Source: JBGAPI01 sp044221335 (GTDB lineage: Bacteria > Pseudomonadota > Gammaproteobacteria > Xanthomonadales > Ahniellaceae). From it: a DNA stretch of 64,000 nucleotides. The stretch is taken from assembly GCA_044221335.1 (NCBI GenBank), contig JBGAPI010000026.1, positions 1 through 64,000 on the forward strand, given 5' to 3'. The translations under genes and the position numbers were made by a program. The notes below the pieces were generated by a model. It ran no database searches, was not told the DNA's origin, and saw only the letters and a list, made by a program, of their open reading frames with translations. Below, one piece after another: positions 8,483 through 17,445 of the stretch; position 1 is the first letter of the stretch, and each line of letters opens with the position of its first letter.

Positions 8483-9687
8483 TGCTTGGGCGCGGGCGCG
8501 GGCGCGGGCGTGGGCGCCGTCGCCGGCGACCCGGCGGCGGTGCCAGCGGACGGCCCCGGGGGCACGCCGCGTTCCAGCGTCTCGGTGACCTCTTGGAGGA
8601 TCTCTTCGGTCTGCTCCTCCGAAGGCTCGGCCGCATTGACCTCGTAGAGCGAACTCGCGAGGTAGCGCTCGTGGGCGTGGCGCAGCAGCACCATCGCGAC
8701 CGCGGCCACCGGCAGCGCCAGCAGGATGCCGAGGAAGCCGTAGAGGTGACCGCCGCAGAGCACCGCGAAGATCACCGCGACCGGATGCAGGCCGATGCGG
8801 TCGCCGACCAGGTTCGGCGCCAGCACCCAGGCCTCGAGCATGTGGCCGATCCAGAACACGCCCAGCACCAGCGCGACATGCATCAGGTCGTGGTACTGGA
8901 CGAAGGCCGCGATCACGCCGGCCGCGACGCCGCCGATCGCCCCGAGGTAGGGAATGAAGCTGATCACCCCGGCGCTCATGCCGATCAGCACCGCGAGGTC
9001 GATGCCGACCACCCACAGGCCGAGGCTGTAGAACACGCCCAGCACCAGCATCATCGCCAGTTGCCCGCGCAGGAATGCGCCGAGCACGTCGTCGGCCTCG
9101 CGCGCGAGCCGCTCGATGGTCGGCGCGACCGATCGCGGCAGCAGCTCGTGCGAGCGGCCGAGCAGCTCCGGCCAGTCGCGCATCAGGTAGAAGGCGACCA
9201 CCGGAATCACCAGCAGTTCCGCGGCATGGGCGACGAAGGTGAAGCCCGAGCGCGACACCGTCGCGATCAGCCCGGCCGCGAAGCCGCCGGCCTCCTTCCA
9301 GTGCGAGCGGGCCATCTCGACCAGGGCGTTGGAATCGAGGACCTCGTTCGGATCCATGCCGAGCTTGGCGGCGATCCACGGCACCGCGACGTCGCGGATC
9401 CAGGCGATGTAGTCGGGCAGCCGCTCGAAGAAGTGGCTGATCTGGTGATGCAGCACCGGCACCAGCACCAGCAGCACCAGGGCCGCGAGCAGCACGATGC
9501 TCGCGAACACCACGGCGACGCCCGCCGTGCGCGACAGCTTCCAGCGCACCAGCCGGTCGACGATCGGATCGCCCATGTAGGCGATCAGGGCCGCCGCCGC
9601 GAACGGCGTCAGCACGGGCCTCAGCCAGTAGATCAGGCCTAGGACGAGGACGCCGAGCGCCGCCAGCTGCCAATCGCGTGTCTTCAT
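8479..9687 (-). CDS. perM: AI-2E/PerM family permease
   Basis: The 402-residue protein has the layout of the AI-2E exporter/PerM family: two or three N-terminal helices (LAALGVLVLGLIYWL onward), a charged middle region, then a cluster of helices with GVISFIPYLGAIGG, the conserved signature. It ends in an acidic then Pro/Ala-rich tail. Family members export signals or exchange ions; the substrate here is unknown. It lies between a CDP-alcohol phosphatidyltransferase gene (ATGA overlap) and hda (GTGA overlap), the order common next to hda in Xanthomonadales. Confidence 0.88.
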   Translation of the reverse strand: MKTRDWQLAALGVLVLGLIYWLRPVLTPFAAAALIAYMGDPIVDRLVRWKLSRTAGVAVVFASIVLLAALVLLVLVPVLHHQISHFFERLPDYIAWIRDVAVPWIAAKLGMDPNEVLDSNALVEMARSHWKEAGGFAAGLIATVSRSGFTFVAHAAELLVIPVVAFYLMRDWPELLGRSHELLPRSVAPTIERLAREADDVLGAFLRGQLAMMLVLGVFYSLGLWVVGIDLAVLIGMSAGVISFIPYLGAIGGVAAGVIAAFVQYHDLMHVALVLGVFWIGHMLEAWVLAPNLVGDRIGLHPVAVIFAVLCGGHLYGFLGILLALPVAAVAMVLLRHAHERYLASSLYEVNAAEPSEEQTEEILQEVTETLERGVPPGPSAGTAAGSPATAPTPAPAPAPKQ

Positions 9688-10250
9688 CGAGGACTCCCTG
9701 TCGTGCGCCGCTCCGCCGCGCGGCGCGACCATACCCGAACGTAATCGGCTCCGCTGATCACGGTGACCAGCGCGGTGAGCCACTGCAGGCCGTCGCGCAG
9801 CGCATCGAGGGTCACCGCGGGCGCCAGCAGGTCGCCCAGGATCACCAGCACCAGCATGATCTGCAGGAAGGTCGTCGCTTTCGACCACGTGCTGGGAGCC
9901 GCCGTCAGACGCGCGATCCGGTAGTGATAGATCAGCGCGCCGGAGACGATCAGGAGATCGCGGGCGACGATCAGCACGAACAGCCACCACGCGACATGAT
10001 CGGTCAGCGCCAGCGACAGGTAGGCCGCGAGCAGCATCAGCTTGTCGGCCAGCGGATCGATGATGCCGCCGAGCCAGCTTTCCCAGGAGTAGCGCTTGGC
10101 GAGGAAGCCGTCGAGGGCATCGGAACCGCCGGCAATCGTCGCCAGGATCAGTGCGAGCCCGGGCCGCTGCTCAAGGATCGCCCACGCCAGCGGAGGTGCC
10201 AGCAGCATCCGCGCGAAGGTGATCAGGTTGGGCAGGAACGACCAGCGCAT
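9684..10250 (-). CDS. CDP-alcohol phosphatidyltransferase (PgsA-like)
   Basis: A 188-residue membrane protein. It begins MRWSFLPNLITFARM, the usual start of phosphatidylglycerophosphate synthases. The metal-binding motif D-x2-D-G-x2-A-[K]-x8-G-x3-D-x3-D is present in SDALDGFLAKRY and GGIIDPLADKL. Lys stands where the consensus often has Arg. It likely transfers a phosphatidyl group from CDP-diacylglycerol to an alcohol such as glycerol-3-phosphate. Another PgsA may exist elsewhere, so no symbol is given. The start chosen is ATG 10250. Confidence 0.88.
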   Translation of the reverse strand: MRWSFLPNLITFARMLLAPPLAWAILEQRPGLALILATIAGGSDALDGFLAKRYSWESWLGGIIDPLADKLMLLAAYLSLALTDHVAWWLFVLIVARDLLIVSGALIYHYRIARLTAAPSTWSKATTFLQIMLVLVILGDLLAPAVTLDALRDGLQWLTALVTVISGADYVRVWSRRAAERRTTGSPR

Positions 10251-10418
10251 GGCATCGGACCCTAGGAAATGTCGACACACGTCCGGGGACGAGGGCGCTT
10301 CACGCCCGGATGCATCTGCCGGCCCCTGCGAAGCACGGGCCCGGCCTGGAATTCGCGCCCGCCTGACTCCGGGGGGCCGGCAGCGCGCTTTCTCTCCCGA
10401 CTGGATGCGTCTTCGGCA

Positions 10419-10461
10419 CTCCGATGTTGGGTCAACTCCCGGCGCTCCGATGGTGGGTCAA
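10419..10461. repeat. Two copies of a 17-base direct repeat in the DUF2066 to pgsA-like gap
   Basis: CTCCGATGTTGGGTCAA (10419-10435) and CTCCGATGGTGGGTCAA (10445-10461) differ at one base and are 26 bases apart. The second copy overlaps the end of the DUF2066 gene. The rest of this roughly 207-base gap holds no gene I can support. The repeats could be a duplication scar or protein-binding sites. Confidence 0.5.
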
Positions 10462-11546
10462 TGCTCGGCGTCGGGCCTGGCCATCCGCAACACCGCATCG
10501 GCCCCGCCGGCGGTATTGTCGTCCGGCAGCAGCACGGCGTCGTAGGCCAACATGCGGACGAAGCGATCCAGACTCAAGTCCAGGGTCAGCTTCAGTTCCA
10601 GCGCGTTGCCGCTGGCACCGACCGGCGCGACCTGGCGCACGTAGCCCTGGCGACCGAGGTAGTCGAGCACCCGTCCATAGTCCTCGGCGCTGCCGACGGA
10701 ATTGACGATGACCCGATACTCGGCGGTCTTGCGTTCGCTGGCGGGGATCGCGAAGCGTTCCGCCAGTCGGTCGGCCAGTCCGTTCACGGTCGCCAGCAGC
10801 ACCCCGGCGGAGTCGACCGCGTTGGCGCTCCATTCGACCGGCGGCGCGCCGCTGCCGAGCCAGGTATTGCGTGCGCTCCAGCCGGTGGAGCCGCGCGACA
10901 GCCGGGCGATCAGTGCGGTGGAAGCCCGATAGCGCGGCAGCACCGGCAGCACGCCCGTCGGCGGCCCGCCCCACAGCAGGTTCGGATCGAGCTGCGCCTG
11001 GTCGTCGGCATCGCCGTAGGGCAGCACCAGCGGCAGGCCACGGTCGCGGGCGGCGTGGGTCAGCGCCCCTAGTGCGGCGATCTGGCCCGCGTTGGCGAGG
11101 CGCTTGTTGACGCCGTCGTCGATCAGGATCAGCACCAGCGTCTGCGGACGGGCGCCGCTCCAGACCGCCCGGCCGAGACCGAACAACAGCTTCTCCAGGC
11201 CTTCCGGCTTGAACACGGCGACCAGGTAGGTGCGGTTCAGCGTGGTAGTCCCGACGCCCGGCTCGAGCTCGTCGCGGAAGCTCGTCGACACCACCAGACC
11301 CTCCGCCTGATCACGCAGCTTCAGCGCATTGGCGTCGCTCGCGAGACTGCTGTCGCCGGAGAGCTTGACCAGGGCGTTGATCAGCGCGGGGCCCAGGGCC
11401 TTGGCCTTCTCCACGTCGTCCTGGGACGCGACCGGAGCCTCGCCGCTGTACAGGCCGAGATCCTGGGAAACGACCGGTCCGACCAGCCCGAACCCGCACA
11501 GCAACAGCATCCACACCCATCGAAGCACGGCGACACTCCCAAGCAA
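10458..11546 (-). CDS. DUF2066 domain-containing exported protein
   Basis: This 362-residue protein has an N-terminal signal-like helix (about residues 9-27). The text LYSGEAPVASQDD follows; a GE-x-PV-x-SQ start is characteristic of DUF2066. The body includes TLVLILIDDGVNKR and PVLPRYRAST, and the C-terminus DAVLRMARP. The family is uncharacterised and often lies next to the perM/hda genes, as here. It is separated from the pgsA-like gene by about 207 bases with no other gene. Confidence 0.85.
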   Translation of the reverse strand: MLGSVAVLRWVWMLLLCGFGLVGPVVSQDLGLYSGEAPVASQDDVEKAKALGPALINALVKLSGDSSLASDANALKLRDQAEGLVVSTSFRDELEPGVGTTTLNRTYLVAVFKPEGLEKLLFGLGRAVWSGARPQTLVLILIDDGVNKRLANAGQIAALGALTHAARDRGLPLVLPYGDADDQAQLDPNLLWGGPPTGVLPVLPRYRASTALIARLSRGSTGWSARNTWLGSGAPPVEWSANAVDSAGVLLATVNGLADRLAERFAIPASERKTAEYRVIVNSVGSAEDYGRVLDYLGRQGYVRQVAPVGASGNALELKLTLDLSLDRFVRMLAYDAVLLPDDNTAGGADAVLRMARPDAEH

Positions 11547-11561
11547 GACCCCAAATACTGC

Positions 11562-11597
11562 CAGAAAAGAAAACGCCCGCTGACGCGGGCGCTTTCT
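11562..11597 (-). terminator. Rho-independent terminator after the DUF3011 gene
   Basis: Read on the minus strand, a 7-bp GC stem (11574-11580 paired with 11585-11591) with a 4-base loop is followed by TTTTCTTTT (11573-11565). It lies 51 bases beyond the DUF3011 stop and just upstream of the DUF2066 start. This placement insulates the next operon. Confidence 0.85.
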
Positions 11598-11647
11598 CAG
11601 ACAAGAGATTCCTGCTCTCTAGCGGGGAATTCCGCGCAGCGGAATTC

Positions 11648-12187
11648 CTATCTCCAACGACGCTCCACGCGGAATTCCGCCGCGCAGCCGCCGTCGACCC
11701 ACACGCCGCCCCGGTTCCAGCCCCAGTTGCGGCCTTCGACGCAGCGGGTGTCGGAGATCTGGCGAGAGATGTAGACGCCACCGCCGCGACCGACGTCGAC
11801 CTGGCACATCTGGTAGCCGTAGTTGTAGCTCTTGCAGGTGAACACGATGTCGGTGTCCCAGTCGCGGCCCGGGCGCCAGTCGCCACCGCCGTAACCGTTG
11901 CCGTAGCCGTCGCCGCGACCACGACGACCCGCCTCGACGAAGATGCCGCCGCAGCCGCGGTCGACCCAGATGCCGCGACGATCGAAGCCCCAGGTGCGGC
12001 CACGGACGCAGGACGAATCGGAGGTCTGCTGCACCAGTTCCGCGTCGCGCCAGTCGACCCAGCAGGCATTCGGGCCGTAGTTCTGGCTCTTGCACTCGAT
12101 CTCCTCGCGATAGCGGTCGGCATGCGCCTTGGAGGACCAGGCGAGCGACAGCAGCAGTCCGGCGATCAACATCAGAAAGGTGCGCAT
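11648..12187 (-). CDS. Exported DUF3011 protein with two internal repeats
   Basis: The 179-residue precursor has a clear signal peptide (MRTFLMLIAGLLLSLAWSSKAHA). The mature part holds two related modules of about 50 residues, each starting with C-K-S-x-N-Y-G and ending with GIWVDRGCGGIF or GVWVDGGCAAEF, with four similarly placed cysteines. A Gly-rich linker joins them (RGDGYGNGYGGGDW). The function of DUF3011 proteins is unknown; paired cysteines suggest disulfides in the periplasm. The start chosen is ATG 12187, and a terminator follows. Confidence 0.85.
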   Translation of the reverse strand: MRTFLMLIAGLLLSLAWSSKAHADRYREEIECKSQNYGPNACWVDWRDAELVQQTSDSSCVRGRTWGFDRRGIWVDRGCGGIFVEAGRRGRGDGYGNGYGGGDWRPGRDWDTDIVFTCKSYNYGYQMCQVDVGRGGGVYISRQISDTRCVEGRNWGWNRGGVWVDGGCAAEFRVERRWR

Positions 12188-12339
12188 GGCGGTAAGTCCG
12201 ATGGCTCGTGTTGGGGACTCAAAGTTACCGCAATTGCCCCCGTTTTGGGTCGATCCGGTCACCGATCGGACACCGCGGATTCAACTTGCTGTCGCCCCCC
12301 TGAAACGATCGCGCCGGAAGGTGTCGGCGCGGCGGCGGT

Positions 12340-12594
12340 TCAGCCACGGATCAGCGCCCGGATGGCATGGGCATCGAACGGCCAGTCGAGTTCGGCGCCG
12401 CTGTCCTCGCGGCGCAGCACCGGGATGCGCTCGCCGTAGCGCTCGGCCAGCGCACCCTCCCAGTCGAGCTCGACCTCGTCGACCGCGGTCACCCCCGCCT
12501 GCAGCAGGCTTACGGACGCCAGCTCGCACAGGTGGCAGCCGTTCCGGCGGTACAGGGTCAGGCGGACGGCGGAAATGTCATGGTCGGCGGTCAC
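12340..12594 (-). CDS. Glutaredoxin-like thiol protein
   Basis: An 84-residue protein with the thioredoxin-fold start LTLYRRNGCHLCELA. The CHLC dithiol motif lies near residues 20-23. It has an IPVLRRED stretch (cis-Pro) and a C-terminal helix. This small glutaredoxin-family type is common as a stand-alone protein in gammaproteobacteria; its partner is unknown. It is divergent from sdaA, with 65 bases between starts. Confidence 0.85.
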   Translation of the reverse strand: MTADHDISAVRLTLYRRNGCHLCELASVSLLQAGVTAVDEVELDWEGALAERYGERIPVLRREDSGAELDWPFDAHAIRALIRG

Positions 12595-12659
12595 CCGATC
12601 AAACCCTCGTTTGGCGAAGCGCGCCTAGACTAGCGGACCCCCACCCTCCGGAGCCGGCG

Positions 12660-14042
12660 ATGTCCGTCAGCGTGTTCGACCTGTTCAAGATCGGCATCGG
12701 CCCCTCGTCCTCGCACACCGTCGGCCCGATGCGCGCCGGCGCGCGCTTCGTCGAGCGCTGGATCGGCGAGCGCGGCAACCTCGACGCGGTGCGCCGCATC
12801 CGGGTCGAGCTCTACGGCTCGCTCGCCCACACCGGGCGTGGCCACGGCACCGACAAGGCGGTGATCCTCGGACTCGAGGGCGAGGCGCCCGACACCGTCG
12901 ACGTCGACGCCATCGAGCCTCGCCTCGCGGCGATCCGGGCGAACAAGCGCATCCGCCTGCTCGGCCGCCGCGAGATCGCCTTCGACGAAAAGTACGACCT
13001 CGCCTTCAACAAGCGGCAGAAGCTGCCCTACCACTCCAACGGCATGCGCTTCACGGCCTACGGCGACGGCGACGGCGTGATCGCCACCCGCGACTACTAC
13101 TCGGTCGGCGGCGGCTTCGTCGTCAACCAGGACGAGGCGGCGGAAGACCGCATCGTCGCCGACACCACCACGGTCGCGCATCCGTTCACCACCGGCGAGC
13201 AGCTGCTGCACCACGCCGCCGACAACCGCTGCTCGATCGCGCAGGTCATGCTGGAGAACGAGCAGGCCTGGCGTTCGGAAAGCGAGATCCGCGCCGGCCT
13301 GATGAAGATCTGGAAGGCGATGCAGGACTGCTGCGCCCGCGGCATCCGCGAGGCCGGCGTGCTGCCGGGAGGGCTGAAGGTGCAGCGACGCGCGCCCAGC
13401 ATGGCGAACGAGCTGACCAGCCGGCCCGAGGCCGCGCTGCGCGATCCGCTGACCATCCTCGACTGGGTGAACCTCTACGCGCTGGCGGTCAACGAGGAGA
13501 ATGCCGCCGGCGGCCGCGTCGTCACCGCGCCGACCAACGGCGCCGCCGGCATCGTGCCCGCGGTGCTGCACTACTACGACCGCTTCATTCCCGGCGCCAG
13601 CGAGCAGGGTGTGATCGATTTCCTGCTGACCGCCGGCGCGATCGGCATCCTCTACAAGGAAAACGCCTCGATCTCCGGCGCCGAGGTCGGCTGCCAGGGC
13701 GAAGTCGGCGTCGCCTGCTCGATGGCGGCCGGCGGCCTCACCGCGGCGCTGGGTGGCAGCATCTATCAGGTCGAGAACGCCGCCGAGATCGGGATGGAGC
13801 ACAACCTCGGCCTGACCTGCGACCCGATCGGCGGCCTGGTCCAGATCCCCTGCATCGAACGCAACGCGATGGGCGCGGTGAAGGCGATCAACGCGAGCCG
13901 GATGGCGCTGCGCGGCGACGGCAAGCACCGGGTCTCGCTCGACAAGGTGATCAAGACCATGCGCGACACCGGCCGCGACATGGCCGACAAGTACAAGGAG
14001 ACCAGTCGCGGCGGCCTGGCCGTCAACGTCATCGAATGCTGA
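12660..14042 (+). CDS. sdaA: L-serine ammonia-lyase (iron-sulfur type)
   Basis: The enzyme deaminates L-serine to pyruvate and ammonia using a [4Fe-4S] cluster. The 460-residue single-chain form is complete. It begins MSVSVFDLFKIGIGPSSSHT with the SSSHTVGP substrate motif. Cluster cysteines lie in GAEVGCQGEVGVACSMAAGG and in CDPIGGLVQIPCIERN. A cleft loop APTNGAAGIVPAV is present. The gene is monocistronic, as judged by its 79-base downstream gap. Confidence 0.96.
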   Translation: MSVSVFDLFKIGIGPSSSHTVGPMRAGARFVERWIGERGNLDAVRRIRVELYGSLAHTGRGHGTDKAVILGLEGEAPDTVDVDAIEPRLAAIRANKRIRLLGRREIAFDEKYDLAFNKRQKLPYHSNGMRFTAYGDGDGVIATRDYYSVGGGFVVNQDEAAEDRIVADTTTVAHPFTTGEQLLHHAADNRCSIAQVMLENEQAWRSESEIRAGLMKIWKAMQDCCARGIREAGVLPGGLKVQRRAPSMANELTSRPEAALRDPLTILDWVNLYALAVNEENAAGGRVVTAPTNGAAGIVPAVLHYYDRFIPGASEQGVIDFLLTAGAIGILYKENASISGAEVGCQGEVGVACSMAAGGLTAALGGSIYQVENAAEIGMEHNLGLTCDPIGGLVQIPCIERNAMGAVKAINASRMALRGDGKHRVSLDKVIKTMRDTGRDMADKYKETSRGGLAVNVIEC

Positions 14043-14121
14043 AGCCACGCACACCCGTGTCACGGGAAGCGCGTTCGCCCCACCCGTTCGCCGGCGTTTC
14101 CCCTCGACGAGCAAGCCACCC

Positions 14122-15096
14122 ATGCACCGTCGAATTCCAACCACTCCCCTGCGCACCGCCGCCTCGGTCCTGCTCGCCGTTCTCGCGCTGCAGGGCTGCC
14201 GCGGCACCGTATTCAACCCGGTGACGAAGGTCGAGCGCGTCGTCAGCGCCGACGGCATCGAGTTCGACCTGGCGGTCCGCGGGCCGCTCGGATGGGTCGA
14301 CCCGCTCGACGCGTCCGACGTGATCGGGCTCGACCTCGACTACTTCGTGCTGCATGGCGAAACCTGGCGGCGCGTGCCGGGCGCCGGCTGGCTGATCGAA
14401 CCGGGCGTCACCGCCACCGCACCGGTGATCGTGCGGCGGGAACCCCTGAAAGATCTTCTGGCGACCGGAGGCAACAGCCTGCTGGCCGTCGTCGAACGCA
14501 GCAGCGGACAGGTCACGGCCCACCTGGTCGTCGGCAGCCTGGCGGTCGAGACCGCCGACGTGCTGCGGCAGGCGATCACCGGAACCGCGTCGGTCACGCC
14601 TGCGCCGGAACACGAGAAGATCACGGTCGTTCCGGAACGCACGCCGGTCGCCGTGGCGGAATTCGACGCCCGCGGCCGCGAGGATACGGTGCCGCTCCGG
14701 CAGATCGATCGGTTCGGCTGCGAAGGCGTCGCGAGCATCGTCGACAGCGATCCGATCCGCCTGCACACCGCGCATTGGGACTACGCGCCGCTCGCCTACG
14801 GAGACACCGTGTCCTGCTCGCAGGGCCGGGTGATCGTGCTGTCCTCGACCTTCGATGCCGTCACGGCCGCCGTGCTCGGCAAGGACGGCCGCCTGGTCGC
14901 CCGTCGCGAGATCGCGGTCGCCGCGGCCGACCGCTTCCTCGGCACGCTCCATCGCCCGCAGCGGGCGACGATCGTCGACGGCGCACTGGCCTTCGACGCC
15001 TACGAGACGAGCTTCGGTGACGGCGGCGCGGAGCAGCACTTCCGCAGCCGGGTGACCGTCCCGCTCGAACCGGCACCACCGCCGCTGAACGAATGA
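14122..15096 (+). CDS. Predicted lipoprotein of unknown function
   Basis: The 324-residue precursor carries a type II signal peptide with a lipobox-like LALQGC at about residues 21-26, so it is likely anchored in a membrane leaflet. The mature part appears beta-rich (many Val/Asp-x-Val strands) and shows no enzyme motif. It ends in a Pro-rich tail (LEPAPPPLNE). A small exported protein gene starts 65 bases downstream on the same strand, so they may share a transcript. Confidence 0.72.
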   Translation: MHRRIPTTPLRTAASVLLAVLALQGCRGTVFNPVTKVERVVSADGIEFDLAVRGPLGWVDPLDASDVIGLDLDYFVLHGETWRRVPGAGWLIEPGVTATAPVIVRREPLKDLLATGGNSLLAVVERSSGQVTAHLVVGSLAVETADVLRQAITGTASVTPAPEHEKITVVPERTPVAVAEFDARGREDTVPLRQIDRFGCEGVASIVDSDPIRLHTAHWDYAPLAYGDTVSCSQGRVIVLSSTFDAVTAAVLGKDGRLVARREIAVAAADRFLGTLHRPQRATIVDGALAFDAYETSFGDGGAEQHFRSRVTVPLEPAPPPLNE

Positions 15097-15161
15097 GCGG
15101 TCGATGTCCGGATCGACCGCGATCCGCCGTTCCAAAGACCACCCACCCTCGGAGAATCGCC

Positions 15162-15458
15162 ATGCGTCTTGCCGCCCTGCCGCTCGTCCTCGCCCTGCTG
15201 TCGTCCGCCCCGATCGCCTCGATCGCCCGTGCCGAGGAGGCGCCGGCTGCCGCGATGGCGCAGGTGTTCGATTCCGAGGCCAACAAGGTGTTCCGGGCCA
15301 GCGCCGAGAAGAAGAAGGGCATCGAGCTGGTCGTGCAGGGCCAGCGGATCGGCGGCTATGTCGTCGCGATCGGCTCGGACTCGGTGATCCTGGCGAGCCG
15401 CGAGCACGGGACGATGGTAATCCGGCGCGCGAGCATCGACGCGGTCGTCGCCGATTGA
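15162..15458 (+). CDS. Small exported protein with Sm/Hfq-like pattern
   Basis: The 98-residue precursor starts MRLAALPLVLALLSSAPIA with a good signal peptide, preceded by GGAGAA. The mature end reads GIELVVQGQRIGGYVVAIG, then DSVILASREHGTMVIRRASI. This follows the strand pattern of Sm folds (V-x-L-x-x-G-x-x-x-x-G, then a hydrophobic strand, then I-x-x-x-x-I). That similarity is by eye only. Periplasmic location argues against RNA binding, so the role is open. Confidence 0.68.
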   Translation: MRLAALPLVLALLSSAPIASIARAEEAPAAAMAQVFDSEANKVFRASAEKKKGIELVVQGQRIGGYVVAIGSDSVILASREHGTMVIRRASIDAVVAD

Positions 15459-15462
15459 CGCA

Positions 15463-15556
15463 GGGCGGGCATTGCCCGCCGGTGCCGAAACGCCTCGCGA
15501 TGGCGGGCAGTGCCCGCCGGTGCCGAAACGCCTCGCGATGGCGGGCAGTGCCCGCC
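15463..15556. repeat. REP-like hairpins with two tandem 38-base units
   Basis: A first hairpin (GGCGGGCATTGCCCGCC) at 15464-15480 is followed by two identical 38-base units at 15481-15518 and 15519-15556. Each unit ends in the palindrome GGCGGGCAGTGCCCGCC. The block abuts the cysA stop on the other strand. The same palindrome with its flank recurs at 57900-57921, so this is a dispersed family. Confidence 0.85.
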
Positions 15557-16600
15557 CTACGCCGGGAATAGCTGGTATCGCCGCACCCCGAGCCGCACCG
15601 CGGAGCCCACCGCCGGCGGCTCGCCGTGCGGGTCGTCGCCGTCGACCAGCAGGCGCGCGCCGCTGACCGCGGCGTCGAGCTCGATCCGCGTGCGGCCACC
15701 CCAGCGGCGGACGCTTCGCACCGTCGCCGGCAGGCCGCGGCCGTCGCGTTCGAGCTTGAGGTCATGGGGGCGGATGCAGATCTGTGCGGGCCCCTCGAAG
15801 TCCGGAGTGGCCGCCGGCCATGGCCACGGCGCACCGTCGAGCTCGATGTGGCCGTCGATCACCCGGGCCGGAAGACGGTTGGTCTCGCCGAGGAACTCGC
15901 AGACGAAAGGTGTCGCCGGATCGGCGTAGATCTGCTCGGCGCTGCCGACCTGGACGATGCGGCCGCGGTCGATCACGACGATGCGATCGGCGACGTCGAG
16001 CGCCTCCTCCTGGTCGTGGGTCACGAACACCGAGGTGACGCCGAGCTCGAGGTGCAACTGCCGCAGCCAGCGGCGCAGTTCGCGCCGGACCTGGGCGTCC
16101 AGTGCGCCGAAGGGCTCGTCGAGCAGCAGCACCCGGGGCTCGACCACCAGCGCACGCGCCAGCGCCACGCGCTGGCGCTGACCACCGGAGAGCTGGTCGG
16201 GATAGCGCTGCGCGAGTCCGCCGAGGTGTACCAGATCCAGCAGCGTCTGGACCTTGGCCTTGAGTGCGCTCTCCGGCAATCGCTCGCGTCGCGGGCGTAC
16301 GCGCAGGCCGAAGGCGACGTTCTCGAACACCGACAGATGGCGGAACAGCGCATAGTGCTGGAACACGAAGCCGACGCCGCGGGACCGCACCGGCAACTGC
16401 CCGACGTCGGCGCCGCCGAAGCGGATCGTGCCGTGATCGGGCTGCTCCAGTCCGGCGATCAGCCTGAGCAGCGTGGTCTTGCCGCAGCCCGAGGGACCGA
16501 GCAGCGCGACCAGCTCGCCGTCGGCGATGTCGAGGTCGATGCCGTCGAGGGCGGTGAAATCGCCGAAACGCTTCGACAGGTCGCGCAGTTCGATCTTCAT
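15557..16600 (-). CDS. cysA: Sulfate/thiosulfate import ATP-binding protein
   Basis: CysA is the ATPase of the CysTWA-Sbp sulfate ABC importer. The 347-residue chain has Walker A GPSGCGKTTLL, Q-loop FVFQHYALF, signature LSGGQRQRVALARAL, Walker B VLLLDEPFGALD and switch His VFVTHDQEEA. A C-terminal regulatory TOBE-like domain follows (about 240-347). ATG 16600 overlaps the cysW stop by 4 bases. The downstream REP hairpins may end the operon. Confidence 0.95.
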   Translation of the reverse strand: MKIELRDLSKRFGDFTALDGIDLDIADGELVALLGPSGCGKTTLLRLIAGLEQPDHGTIRFGGADVGQLPVRSRGVGFVFQHYALFRHLSVFENVAFGLRVRPRRERLPESALKAKVQTLLDLVHLGGLAQRYPDQLSGGQRQRVALARALVVEPRVLLLDEPFGALDAQVRRELRRWLRQLHLELGVTSVFVTHDQEEALDVADRIVVIDRGRIVQVGSAEQIYADPATPFVCEFLGETNRLPARVIDGHIELDGAPWPWPAATPDFEGPAQICIRPHDLKLERDGRGLPATVRSVRRWGGRTRIELDAAVSGARLLVDGDDPHGEPPAVGSAVRLGVRRYQLFPA

Positions 16601-17445
16601 TGCGGCAGCTCCGGCAGCGGGCGCCGCGCCAGGGCAGCGCGGCGCTCCACCACGGTCTTGACGACAAGGGTCACCAGCGCGAGCAGCGCCAGCAGGGAAG
16701 CCACCGCGAACGCGGCGGCGTAGTTGTATTCGTTGTAGAGGATCTCGACGTGCAGGGGCAGGGTGTTGGTGCGGCCACGGATGTGGCCCGACACCACCGA
16801 CACCGCGCCGAACTCGCCCATGGCCCGGGCATTGCACAGGATCACGCCGTAGACGAGGCCCCAGCGGATGTTCGGCAGCGTGACCCGGAAGAAGGTCTGC
16901 CAGCCGCTGGCACCCAGCGCCAGTGCCGCCTCCTCCTGCTCGCGCCCCTGCTCGCGCATCAGCGGGATCAGCTCGCGGGCGACGAACGGGAAGGTCACGA
17001 ACACGGTCGCGAGCACCAGGCCCGGCACCGCGAAGATCAGCCGGATGTCGTGCTCGGCGAGGAAGGGCCCGAGCCAGCCCTGGGCGCCGAACAGCAGCAC
17101 GTAGATCAGGCCGGAGATCACCGGGCTGACGGCGAACGGCAGGTCGATCAGCGTGATCAGCGCACTGCGGCCCGGAAACTCGAACTTCGCGATCGCCCAG
17201 GCGGCGACCACGCCGAACACGAGGTTCAACGGCACCGCGATCGCCGCAACGGTCAGCGTGAGCCGCAGCGCCGCCAGCGCGTCACGCTCGGTCAGCGCCG
17301 CGACATAGACACCGACCCCCTTCGACAGCGCGCCGGCGAACACGGCGACGAGCGGCAGCCCGACGAACAGCAGCAGGAAGGACAGTGCGACGGCGCGCAG
17401 CGCGTAGGCACCGATCGTCGGGCGGGAGACGCGGGCGGCGCTCAT
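16597..17445 (-). CDS. cysW: Sulfate ABC transporter permease CysW
   Basis: The 282-residue inner-membrane permease pairs with CysT in the sulfate importer. It has about six helices and the cytoplasmic EAA loop EEAALALGASGWQTFFRVTLP, which docks on CysA. VSPVISGLIYVLLFG and GRTNTLPLHVEILYNEY are typical of CysW. The start ATG 17445 overlaps the cysT stop (ATGA), and its own stop overlaps cysA. Confidence 0.94.
   Translation of the reverse strand: MSAARVSRPTIGAYALRAVALSFLLLFVGLPLVAVFAGALSKGVGVYVAALTERDALAALRLTLTVAAIAVPLNLVFGVVAAWAIAKFEFPGRSALITLIDLPFAVSPVISGLIYVLLFGAQGWLGPFLAEHDIRLIFAVPGLVLATVFVTFPFVARELIPLMREQGREQEEAALALGASGWQTFFRVTLPNIRWGLVYGVILCNARAMGEFGAVSVVSGHIRGRTNTLPLHVEILYNEYNYAAAFAVASLLALLALVTLVVKTVVERRAALARRPLPELPQ

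Noticed and set aside
15463..15556. CRISPR-like tandem repeats
   Set aside because: Units are directly adjacent with no spacers and are palindromic at their ends, as in REP elements.
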